DNA of 64,000 bases from Lucifuga dentata (lineage: Eukaryota; Chordata; Actinopteri; Ophidiiformes; Bythitidae). The notes beneath the pieces are model-generated. The model did no database searches, was not told the origin of the DNA, and was given only the letters and a program-made list of their open reading frames with translations. The DNA is taken from assembly GCA_014773175.1 (NCBI GenBank), contig VXCM01000117.1, positions 62,001 to 126,000 of the forward strand. Reading direction: 5' to 3'. Of the stretch, positions 39,201 to 64,000 are shown one piece after another. The first letter of the stretch is position 1, and each line of letters starts with the position of its first letter. Made by a program: the position numbers and the translations under genes.

Positions 39201-39467
39201 CCCGCTACAGACACTAATATGTGCTCATAAATACGTTAAATGTGGTCATTTTACCTGTAATTCGGCCCGCTCCACCTCCCATTGTGCTCTTTCTACTTCG
39301 AAACGGGCCCATTCGTGCTGCAGGAAGTGCAAGATCCCCGGGATACTGTACTGCGCCCTAGCCGCCTCCCCAGCGTCGCCATCAGGCAGCGGTCCTTTCC
39401 CACCACCCGGTAACACAGAGTTGTTATTGTTGTTGAAGAACACGCCGGGCCCTGCCTGTTCGTCCAT
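5392..39467 (-). CDS. strn: Striatin, complete, 17 coding exons
   Basis: Coding exons on the minus strand in transcript order: 39255-39467, 22802-22905, 18231-18304, 16548-16626, 14290-14454, 13855-13990, 13590-13761, 12468-12578, 11144-11287, 10909-11045, 10022-10197, 9266-9313, 8426-8611 (contains a 64-base assembly duplication; true length 122), 8169-8336, 7923-8063, 6790-6978, 5392-5561. All introns are GT-AG and all phases agree, giving 782 residues (human about 780). The product is a regulatory B'''-type subunit of PP2A and the scaffold of STRIPAK kinase-phosphatase complexes. Features in order are a caveolin-binding motif FLQHEWARF (48-56), a coiled coil (about 57-106), a calmodulin-binding segment (about 147-165), an acidic linker and C-terminal WD40 repeats (about 455-782). 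Neighbours vit and heatr5b identify it as STRN rather than STRN3/STRN4. Exon borders are hand-placed. Confidence 0.95.
6126..6676 (-). mobile_element. TTAA-type repeat family, copy B
   Basis: It lies in the strn intron between exons 16 and 17, in reverse orientation to copy A. It starts tcaaaggaccataccagtg and ends ctggtattgtcctttga, inverted counterparts with slightly altered borders. Shared landmarks: cctgggactatattccctgg and gaactgaaaccaatgg. Confidence 0.8.
7555..7569 (+). promoter_or_regulatory. Candidate CTCF-binding site
   Basis: CCACTAGAGGGCGGT agrees at all 15 positions with the vertebrate CTCF core consensus CCASYAGRKGGCRSY. It lies in the strn intron between exons 15 and 16. This is a motif match only; occupancy is unknown. 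Confidence 0.45.
7690..7802 (+). mobile_element. LINE/SINE 3' tail with (TGGA)n
   Basis: The sequence contains gggataggctccagcccccc, gtgaccctcaacagg and a terminal atggatggatggatgga run. This is the familiar 3' tail of L2-like retroposons in ray-finned fish, truncated at its 5' side. It is intronic in strn. Confidence 0.7.
8489..8615. repeat. Assembly duplication inside strn exon 13 (N at 8552)
   Basis: Bases 8489-8551 and 8553-8615 are identical 63-mers around a single N. The exon's acceptor survives only after the right copy. Removing one copy plus the N (64 bases, not divisible by 3) restores a 122-base exon whose phases fit both neighbours and whose translation is an intact WD40 repeat. 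Left as is, the model frameshifts. Confidence 0.92.
8644..9208 (+). mobile_element. TTAA-type repeat family, copy C
   Basis: It is bounded by TTAAAGGAGCATACCAGTG and ctggtgtggtcctttaa, lies in the intron between strn exons 12 and 13, and is oriented like copy A. Terminal sequences pair over much more than 40 bases. It is one of the copies with TTAA on both sides. Confidence 0.85.
9833..9875. repeat. (GT)n followed by poly(G) with N gap
   Basis: About ten GT units run into more than 20 G bases broken by a single N at 9864, a low-complexity assembly break in a strn intron. Confidence 0.85.
10909..14454 (-). CDS. strn: strn exons 5-10: CaM segment end and acidic linker
   Basis: Exon 5 (14290-14454) reads [19 protein letters not shown]. 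Exon 6 (13855-13990) holds [20 protein letters not shown] followed by an acidic run [12 protein letters not shown]. Exon 7 (13590-13761) carries IIRKK and a Ser run, then the [12 protein letters not shown] and DGTDWG motifs. Exon 8 (12468-12578) ends in a basic [10 protein letters not shown] patch. Exon 9 (11144-11287) has [16 protein letters not shown]. Exon 10 (10909-11045) has [20 protein letters not shown]. The linker is variable between striatins, but these anchors are conserved. Confidence 0.9.
12758..12810. repeat. Perfect 18-bp hairpin in strn intron
   Basis: Arms 12758-12775 (agatgctagagctctcct) and 12793-12810 are exact reverse complements with a 17-base loop. It lies about 180 bases upstream (in transcript sense) of exon 8. 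It could be a MITE tip or RNA structure near the splice acceptor; nothing in the sequence decides. Confidence 0.7.
14531..15609 (-). mobile_element. Tc1-like DNA transposon relic
   Basis: Long terminal inverted repeats lie at about 14531-14654 and 15482-15609, sharing ctacaggccagaagtttgag inverted as ctcaaacttctggcctgta and a second matching block (caatttattgcacaggaaat). TA bases border both ends. Between them the minus strand still reads Tc1 transposase pieces: [20 protein letters not shown] around 15000, and a [16 protein letters not shown] segment around 14900. Stops break the frame, so it is dead. A 67-bp assembly duplication with N at 15294 lies inside. It sits between strn exons 4 and 5. 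Confidence 0.85.
15227..15361. repeat. Assembly duplication around single N at 15294
   Basis: Bases 15227-15293 and 15295-15361 are identical 67-mers separated by one N, inside the Tc1 relic. Probably an unmerged contig overlap. Confidence 0.9.
15611..15979 (-). mobile_element. TTAA-type repeat family, copy D (5' truncated)
   Basis: Only the right-hand two thirds remain, with landmarks ttttaatttctctgtaatag, gaactgaaaccaatggcag and the terminus ggtatgatcctttaa. Its left boundary coincides with the right end of the Tc1 relic. Intronic in strn. Confidence 0.8.
16399..16413 (+). promoter_or_regulatory. Weak CTCF-like motif
   Basis: CCATGAGAGGGCGCT matches 13 of 15 positions of the CTCF core consensus, in the same orientation as the site at 7555. 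Intronic in strn. A motif match only. Confidence 0.25.
16548..22905 (-). CDS. strn: strn exons 2-4: coiled coil and start of CaM-binding segment
   Basis: Exon 2 (22802-22905) reads [19 protein letters not shown] and completes the dimerising coiled coil that in striatins contacts PP2A. Exon 3 (18231-18304) reads [20 protein letters not shown]. Exon 4 (16548-16626) reads [19 protein letters not shown] then QGRQLLR, the first half of the calmodulin-binding helix, whose Q codon is split with exon 5. The exon 4 stretch before the helix is clearly diverged from mammalian striatin. Confidence 0.9.
16627..18230 (-). other. strn: strn intron 3
   Basis: No gene or family repeat is recognised. It has a (GT)n run at about 17224-17251, a pyrimidine-rich stretch at 17575-17660 and CpG-poor AT-rich sequence elsewhere. 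Open frames across the GT run are low-complexity artefacts. Confidence 0.6.
18957..18988. repeat. (CA)n microsatellite
   Basis: About 16 CA units in strn intron 2. Confidence 0.95.
20248..20792 (-). mobile_element. TTAA-type repeat family, copy E
   Basis: Left end TTAAAGGACCATACCAGCC, right end aaacatgcaaaatggtccttta with a small terminal deletion. It belongs to the subfamily with cctaatatatt and catacatgttacgttac in the inverted termini. TTAA borders both sides. Confidence 0.85.
20990..21330 (+). mobile_element. LINE 3' fragment, end of reverse transcriptase ORF
   Basis: The + strand translation around 21005-21147 reads like a LINE ORF2 C-terminus: [17 protein letters not shown] then [20 protein letters not shown]. 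An AT-rich tail ending in (TTGA)n at about 21307-21327 follows. This 'APxLWNxLP…FKxxLKTHL' ending is typical of fish non-LTR elements. It is 5' truncated and inactive. Confidence 0.7.
21900..22276. mobile_element. Tc1/mariner-type MITE
   Basis: Left end tagtccaaaagtctgagacc and right end ggtctcagacttttgggccc are inverted, continuing to a terminal cactgta. It is about 380 bp without coding capacity, consistent with an internally deleted Tc1-like element. In strn intron 2. Confidence 0.7.
22388..22525 (+). mobile_element. SINE-like repeat
   Basis: It starts with gcatctggtggcttagtggt, an A-box-like head, continues through gttgcatgtcatt and a tctccctctctctc stretch, and ends in caataaaggaaaa. 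This order matches a common fish SINE-type repeat. The B box is degraded. Confidence 0.55.
23560..23815 (-). mobile_element. tRNA-derived SINE
   Basis: The minus strand begins catggtggcgccgccgttaac, an A-box-like head equivalent to the tRNA-SINE GTGGCGCAGTGG. It continues ctgttccctcacagcaggaa and ggtcctgggctcaaagcc, a decayed B box (GGTTCGAATCC). Then come tcctgtgttgagtttcc and gtgagtttcctcggcgctcc, the body of the standard fish SINE. Old copy, intronic. Confidence 0.8.
24275..24803 (+). mobile_element. TTAA-type repeat family, copy F
   Basis: Bounded by ttaaaataccatactggcc and ctggtatggtcctttca. Termini pair through gcatgtttgagtctaatata and tatattaggctctaacatgc. An internal part (gggaatatag region) is shortened. 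Confidence 0.8.
26375..26472 (+). mobile_element. TTAA-type repeat family, copy G (fragment)
   Basis: A fragment of about 95 bp only: ttgattttgaaagattaaga through ctttgggaaacggttgtcag. It ends where a strong hairpin begins at 26471. Confidence 0.75.
26471..26514. repeat. 19-bp near-perfect hairpin
   Basis: Arms 26471-26489 and 26496-26514 pair with one mismatch around a loop of six A. It abuts fragment G. Read in either direction it could be a foldback remnant. Confidence 0.7.
26885..27394. mobile_element. Non-autonomous TIR element with internal tandem duplication
   Basis: The 46-base ends 26885-26930 and 27349-27394 are inverted repeats with about four mismatches, tipped by caggtgttgtgccgaaa. 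Inside, two diverged tandem units (about 26922-27058 and 27078-27225) share gtaaataattttctga, gatgaaggaatgaaat and aaaggaggggatgc. It has no ORF of note. The CAGG tip is hAT-like, but I see no clear 8-bp target duplication. Confidence 0.7.
28080..28265 (+). mobile_element. DNA-element fragment, shared with 46770-47200
   Basis: Two blocks, ttccacaaagaaaattttca…aaggtcagtcaagcc and tccggatgcggaccggagtc followed by gatgactg, recur at 46770-47200. The 'ggaccg…agtccgg' end resembles hAT-type termini in fish. Decayed. Confidence 0.45.
30625..31195 (-). mobile_element. TTAA-type repeat family, copy H
   Basis: Starts taaaggaccattccacccat and ends aaacatgcatggtcctttaa. Long inverted termini pair through ttcaattttcatacatgtta. 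Contains gggactatattccctggtgg. In strn intron 1. Confidence 0.85.
34180..34515. mobile_element. Decayed non-autonomous DNA element
   Basis: Left edge gagctgaaacaactaattca…gaatcgattag and right edge cagattaatcaacagtgaaa…ataatc face each other as expected for a common fish MITE that begins 'gggctgcaactaacgatt'. Strongly diverged; recognition by memory only. Confidence 0.45.
36860..37321 (+). mobile_element. TTAA-type repeat family, copy I (split by insertion)
   Basis: The left part, tgaacatttgattctgaaag to aaaataacag, and the right part, actaaaatagttttgtgttt to tggtcctttaa, are contiguous in other copies but are here separated by about 300 bases at 36922-37228. The 5' half is missing. Confidence 0.75.
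36922..37228. mobile_element. hAT-like insertion nested in copy I
   Basis: Tips cagtgtttcccatacatag and gagagaaacactg are inverted (CAGTGTTT / AAACACTG), the classic hAT end type. The interior is C-rich with a single-N gap at 37148. It interrupts repeat copy I, so it is the younger event. An 8-bp target duplication is not obvious. Confidence 0.65.
39255..39467 (-). CDS. strn: strn exon 1: N-terminus, caveolin-binding motif
   Basis: This exon codes residues 1-71. I chose the ATG at 39465-39467 because [11 protein letters not shown] matches the striatin N-terminus. An upstream in-frame ATG 60 bases earlier gives residues unlike the family and is probably 5'UTR. A five-Asn run (12-16) and a Gly/Pro-rich stretch precede [19 protein letters not shown] and the start of the coiled coil ([13 protein letters not shown]). 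The exon ends in phase 0 at CAG|GTAA. Confidence 0.95.
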
Positions 39468-39660
39468 GGCGGGGCTCGGTGGAAAGCTCTGTCCGTTGTC
39501 TCGCTTATTTCTGGGCGCAAGATACAAACGGAACAGTTAAAACCTCTCGACGGCGTTCCGTCCGTTCAGCTCGGGGAATTGAACTCCGTTTCTGACAGCT
39601 AGCTGTCATTGAATGACGTCAGCGACGTCGGTCACGCCCACAGCATGTTGGTTGGGTGCG
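39468..39660 (-). promoter_or_regulatory. strn: strn 5'UTR/promoter region with CRE motif
   Basis: GC-richer sequence directly upstream of the striatin ATG, with many CpGs through 39255-39650. A palindromic CRE, TGACGTCA, lies at 39614-39621, followed by another gacgtcgg. No TATA box is evident, so a CpG-island-type promoter is likely. The start site is inferred. Confidence 0.5.
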
Positions 39661-39692
39661 TTCGATTTGTATTACCACGACTATCCGGAGGA

Positions 39693-39748
<56 letters not shown>
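39693..39748. repeat. (ATCT)14 microsatellite near strn promoter
   Basis: Fourteen ATCT units followed by (GTCT)n, about 75 bases beyond the CRE. Confidence 0.95.
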
Positions 39749-39840
39749 CTGTCTGTCTGTCTTTTACTGATACATATTTTACTGATTACATATCTGGCTA
39801 ATTTAGTTGAGAACTATGATTGCAATACTGTCCTTCTGGG

Positions 39841-39906
<66 letters not shown>

Positions 39907-39936
39907 TTAGCTGTCTGTCTGTCTGTCTGTCTGTCT
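39841..39936. repeat. (ATCT)n/(GTCT)n compound microsatellite
   Basis: ATCT units at 39841-39906, then CTGT units at 39911-39936. A second copy of the arrangement at 39693. Confidence 0.95.
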
Positions 39937-40544
39937 AATTCTACTTTCAAGAAACCCGTTACCTGTATGCATAAGAAAATATACTTAAAATTTATTTAGC
40001 AGCAATACAATCTAATTACTTTGAAGATTTCAACTAAAGAACATACAGTAAATCACAAATCATAACGCACTGCTGCCAGACACCACAGTCTACCATACTT
40101 TTACATACCCAAAATAAAATTTTAAATACAGGACTAGTAATGGGGTATTTTTCATTGTGGTACTGATACTCTAAATACTTTTTCCACTAATGTTTGTATG
40201 ATAAACCTATATTTCATATTACTTCCATTTTTAATTAATGTAAAGAACAGTAACTCATTTACATTATTACTAGGTGTGCATTGTAAAATTTTGAGTAAAC
40301 ACATTTTGTCTGACAGGCTGCATCAACATAATTTAGAGGATAAATGATGTAAAACCTATTTATGCTAAGCATTTGAAGGAAAATAAGTAATGAGGAGAGC
40401 ATTTTTCCATTAATGAATAACAAAATAATTCATAAAATCATGAACCTTGAATCAACCTGTAAATTTTATTTTATTTTCTATTCCTGAAAAAAGTGCTACA
40501 GATTTTCCATCTTTAATTATTTCACAGACTCTGGGTTTCCTAGG
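39937..40544. other. strn–heatr5b intergenic spacer
   Basis: AT-rich, no gene or recognised repeat. It lies between the strn promoter microsatellites and the presumed heatr5b transcript end. Confidence 0.6.
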
Positions 40545-41349
40545 CTGAGTTCAAAGAAACTTTATTGTACTATCTCAAAAGAAGGCAGAATATTAGGATA
40601 AGTGAACAGAACCACCATCATATCATGACATCTGGAGCTCTTTTACAATATATGAATCTATTACAGATAGATATTTATGGTAGTTTGATAGGAGGTTGAT
40701 TTGTTCTGTTTTTAAGAATTAAAATTTCTGCCAAAATAGTTTAAGCTTGATGCATTTAACATTCAATGTGTTCCAATAAGATATCATTCTGCACTCATTA
40801 TCAAGATTAAAACTAATAACTTCTGTTTTAGACCTGGTGATAGGAATGTTTAGAACATACTTTAACAGCAATAAACCATTTCATAAGAAAAACAGCATCT
40901 ATCGTAACAATTAGACATTCTGTGACATTCAAAAGTGACAATTTAAAGAAATAAACCTTAGAAGACTGTCATGCCTATGATGCAAAACACAGAGATGGAC
41001 AGACAAAAAAGGAAAGGTTCAGAAAATAAGAAAAAAGTCCTGAACAAAATCAATTACATAGAATATGTGCATCAACTCTGGAAATGATATATTCCAACAA
41101 AGACTAGAATATAATTTTTTTTTTTTAAATTGGACATTCAAAGACCTTTTGATATTTACATAATTACCTTCCTGACTTGAAGAAAACAGAGCACTCATCC
41201 ACTGAAAACAAAGATGAGTTGAATAATAAATAAACATGTTTGAGAAAATGCAGTTGATACAGACATGACACTTGGTATTCTGCTAAAACAAAACATAAAA
41301 TCAGCATTGAATTCGGCCTGAAAGAGTGTCCAGAATATTTTGTGAGTGT
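40545..41349 (-). terminator. heatr5b: heatr5b 3'UTR (inferred) with poly(A) signal
   Basis: It follows the heatr5b stop at 41350-41352. The first AATAAA on the minus strand that I see is TTTATT at 40561-40566, giving a UTR of about 0.8 kb. Confidence 0.5.
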
Positions 41350-61448
<20,099 letters not shown>

Positions 61449-62026
61449 CTACAATCTGCAGCTCTGACTGGGGAACCAGGTCTCCTCTCACAATGATGGA
61501 AAACAGTGTCTCTGCAATGTACTGTTAGGAAATGTGCTTTATCAGGAGTGCTCTTTATGATTTATTTCATCTAATCAGATTATCATATATTAAGCAAGAC
61601 AATTATCTTGTTGAGGCACCAAGTCTCCTTCCACATTAGACGTTTAACTAACTGTAGTCTCTCACTCCAGGGACTCATTCAAGTTTGTACCGAAAATCAG
61701 TAACTGCTAAACGCTAGTAGTTGTCTATAACGTGAAAGTTTTTGATTCGCATTTACATATGGCAACATATCTAGTAAACTAAAATATAAAACCAGCCTAA
61801 GCTGACACTTCAAGGTAATGCTGACAAGTACCTGTCTCCAGCTGTTAGTAAAGAAGCTGTTTAGCAACCAAGCTAGTTCCTACCAGGAACAAGCTAAAGC
61901 CCGGCTGTTGTACACACTCGTCCAAACTGAACATTAGCGATTTAACAACATTTGGATGTTCAAAAAATAGCTTACAACAGTATCTTCCGAAGTATGAAAT
62001 ATATAAGGTAATATGTTTAATCTTAC

Positions 62027-62095
62027 CTGTTTTTCGACAACAAGGATGAATGACGACGTATCATTGGAGCATCGATGGTGTCGCATTAAAATATG
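62027..62095 (-). other. heatr5b: heatr5b 5' non-coding exon (inferred)
   Basis: On the minus strand, CGAAAAACAG|GTAAGATT at 62027/62026 is a strong donor 0.6 kb upstream of the start codon. An acceptor for the ATG-bearing exon is plausible at about 61512. The right edge (transcription start) is a guess. Confidence 0.5.
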
Positions 62096-62386
62096 TCCGA
62101 TGTGAAACGAATAACAAGTTCAGGGAGTACGGCGATAACATAATAAACAAATAAATATGTTTGTTGTTTGTATCCTATATTACAGTGCTTGTGAAATGAC
62201 TCTACTAACTATTTTGTAAGTAGTAAAAAGCACCGGAACTATACATTTTTGGTGTAGCCTGTAGCTACTCGGAATGTATTGTTGAACGAACCCAAAATCA
62301 GATAAGCAAAATCCAAATACACAACCGGAATATTAATTAAAGGAATAGCTGTTCTTTTGTCCAGTATTTCTATTCTAAACGTCACA
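62096..62386. promoter_or_regulatory. Divergent promoter region of heatr5b and gpatch11
   Basis: The coding starts of the two genes are 950 bases apart, and the presumed first exons are only about 300 bases apart and point away from each other. No repeat separates them. The sequence is TATA-poor with scattered CpGs. Shared control is inferred from geometry. Confidence 0.5.
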
Positions 62387-63383
62387 ATGTCTGATGAGGA
62401 AGAGGATTATATGTCTGACGCTTTTCTCACTAAAATGTAAATGTTTGTATGGCTTGATGTGGAAATTACTGCATTACGAATTATGTTATATTGCGCTGTC
62501 TCTCGACTTCTTTTGATCTGAGCTGTGAAAACCTAGCATTTGAAATAAGACCTGTAATGTATAAACAAACCTAGTGGATGTTCCTACTTGAATAACCAAG
62601 TTTATCCCTGTTTAATGTTCCGAATTCTTATGTCTGTTAGACAAGATGTCAAACCAGGTGTCACCATGGTGAGGCGGGTTAAAGAAGCACAGAAGAAGGA
62701 AGCACAGCAAAAGGAGATGAACATTAAGAATCGTCAGAAGACTTACAAGGAGCAGGAGAAGGAGAGCAGGGAGGCAGCTTTACAAAACTCCATCAGCAAT
62801 GACAACAAGGGATTTGCTCTTCTGCAGAAAATGGGCTACAAGGCTGGTCAAGGCCTCGGGAAGCAGGGCAAGTTTCCCCTGTTGTTAAATTCTTATTTCT
62901 CATCTGCTTTTGCATTTGCTGTTTATAGACATGATAATCTGTGTTACCTCTTCAGGAGCCGGAAGGGTTGATCCGATTCCACTAAATATCAAATCTGGTA
63001 GGTTATTAAATTTAAAACCCATTGTGTATGTGAAGATGTGCAATTCCTGATTGCTTATCAAGTTTATGGTCTGTTTTGTCCGTCATGACTCAGACAGAGG
63101 TGGAATTGGAATGGAAGAGATGAAGAAGAGAAAAGCTGAGGAGGAACTAGAAAATTATCGTCAGAAAGTACGGGCCAAACAACAAAATGAGACCAAATCT
63201 CTGGCAGATTTCAGGTGAAGACTGTGAGATGTTACTCATTATTCATAAATTTAGATGTCTTTCATGTGCACTTATACATTTTTCCATCCCAGGGTGAGGG
63301 TAAGGACTGAGAAAGAGGAGCGAAAGATTGAAGGAGATCTCAGGAGGAGTCAGCGGGCCTGTGAGCAGCTTGACAGTCAGAAG
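62387..63383 (+). CDS. gpatch11: G-patch domain-containing protein 11, 5' part (5 exons)
   Basis: Exons 62387-62436, 62641-62867, 62956-62997, 63094-63214 and 63293-63383 join in phase to 177 residues; the rest lies past the window. The start MSDEEEDYMSDAFL matches the acidic GPATCH11 (CCDC75) N-terminus. A Lys/Glu-rich helix (about 28-63) precedes the G-patch (about 70-116): NKGFALLQKMGYKAGQGLGK then GRVDPIPLNIK, with the invariant Gly and PI positions. RKIEGDLRRSQRACEQLD follows, as in mammals. G-patch proteins typically activate DEAH-box RNA helicases, and GPATCH11 is reported as nuclear and kinetochore-associated. Intron 2 is GC-AG (AG|GCAAGT at 62868). It continues the human order after heatr5b. 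Confidence 0.92.
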
Positions 63384-63589
63384 GTTGGAGCAATATGGCT
63401 ATAGCACAAACATTAATTTGGGACATCAAATTGAGACATGGATTAATTGATCAGTTCTGAGCCTTACATCTATGGAAGTGAAGAGGAGTTGTAATATTTT
63501 TGGTGGAAGTAATATAATTCCCTGAGTGTTTCTGCACATCAGCATATTCATTTAATTTAAGTAATTATAACTTACAAGTTTCAGAGGTA

Positions 63590-63960
63590 TTGAAGCATCT
63601 ATCAATTGTACATGACACACCAAAAATGCTCCTCAGTACTAATCAGTTGTCACCATGGAGGGAAATCCATGATTGTGGACACCATATAGTTCAGCACCCA
63701 CATTTCTCACCTAATTTACGGGCCCCCTCAGACTTCCATCTCTTCACAAACATGAAAATGGCTTTAACTGGAACCCAATATGCCTCAGATGGTGGTATCA
63801 CATCAACTCAACTGTGGTTTTTTTTCAAAAGTCAAGAAAAGCACTTCAGTGAAACTGGGATTTAAAAAAAATCCCTCCAGCATTGTTGGTAGGAGTGTGT
63901 CAAATTAAGAAAATTATGTTCAAAAATAATTTGTGACACAGGCCCAGAACTTATTAGTCA
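63590..63960 (+). mobile_element. mariner-like transposase relic
   Basis: The + strand codes a decayed mariner C-terminal catalytic region: HFSPNLRAPSDFHLF, matching the PYSPDLAPSDFHLF block around the third catalytic Asp, then ALTGTQYASDGGI and a FKSQEKHFSETGI stretch. Frameshifts and stops follow, and the 5' half is missing or unrecognisable. It sits in the gpatch11 intron after exon 5. Confidence 0.75.
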
Positions 63961-64000
63961 ACCCTCTTGTAGAAACAGCATTGGAGATTTCTGTGTGAAT

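Larger units (their letters stand above)
22906..39254 (-). other. strn: strn intron 1 (about 16 kb)
   Basis: The largest intron in the window. It carries a tRNA-SINE, repeat-family copies F, G, H and I, a TIR element with internal duplication (26885-27394), a hAT-like nested insertion and several poly(A) or G/C runs broken by single Ns (31627, 31817, 34079, 35074, 35285, 37148, 37904). No conserved reading frame was recognised. 37400-39100 and 28700-30600 look like plain unique intron with simple repeats, e.g. tccttcctt near 38180-38212. Confidence 0.65.

Noticed and set aside
39468..39527. The upstream in-frame ATG at 39527 as the striatin start
   Set aside because: It adds 20 residues unlike the family; [11 protein letters not shown] is the known striatin start.
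39841..39936. A CRISPR-like array
   Set aside because: It is a plain tetranucleotide microsatellite with no spacers, in a vertebrate genome.

Overview
This is a teleost fish nuclear genome window, probably from a fragmented short-read assembly. It has small vertebrate-type exons with GT/AG borders and AT-rich introns. It also has fish-style tRNA-derived SINEs, Tc1/mariner relics, TIR elements and tetranucleotide microsatellites. Four protein-coding genes lie in the same order as the human 2p22 block VIT–STRN–HEATR5B–GPATCH11, which I know from the families; I could not search a database. No operon, phage, CRISPR array or bacterial feature is present.

Layout: (1) 1140-1318 (+) is the last coding exon of vitrin (vit), followed by its 3'UTR. 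(2) 5392-39467 (-) is the complete striatin gene (strn): 17 coding exons, all phases compatible, 782 residues after removing one assembly duplication in exon 13. (3) 41350-61436 (-) is the complete heatr5b gene: 35 coding exons, all phases compatible, 2049 residues. (4) 62387-63383 (+) holds the first five coding exons of gpatch11, which runs off the right edge. vit and strn are convergent, strn and heatr5b are in tandem, and heatr5b and gpatch11 are divergent across roughly 300 bp that probably act as a shared promoter. The genes are not one pathway: vitrin is an extracellular-matrix protein, striatin a PP2A/STRIPAK scaffold, HEATR5B an AP-1 endosomal trafficking factor, and GPATCH11 a nuclear G-patch protein.

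The non-coding space is mostly intron rich in mobile-element remains. The standout is a dispersed family of about 550-580 bp elements with roughly 90 bp terminal inverted repeats and TTAA-like borders, which looks like a piggyBac-type non-autonomous transposon. There are eleven full or partial copies, about a tenth of the window. Other elements are a Tc1 relic with recognisable transposase, a mariner relic in a gpatch11 intron, a hAT-like element nested inside one copy of the main family, an unusual TIR element with an internal tandem duplication, two SINEs, LINE tails and several perfect hairpins. Twenty single-N positions mark contig joins. Five are flanked by exact 62-67 bp direct repeats, and one of these falls inside a striatin WD40 exon and would frameshift it.

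I found no convincing new biological system. The best candidates for novelty are the TTAA-type repeat family, the 26885-27394 element, a GC-AG intron in gpatch11, and a full consensus CTCF-like site in strn.
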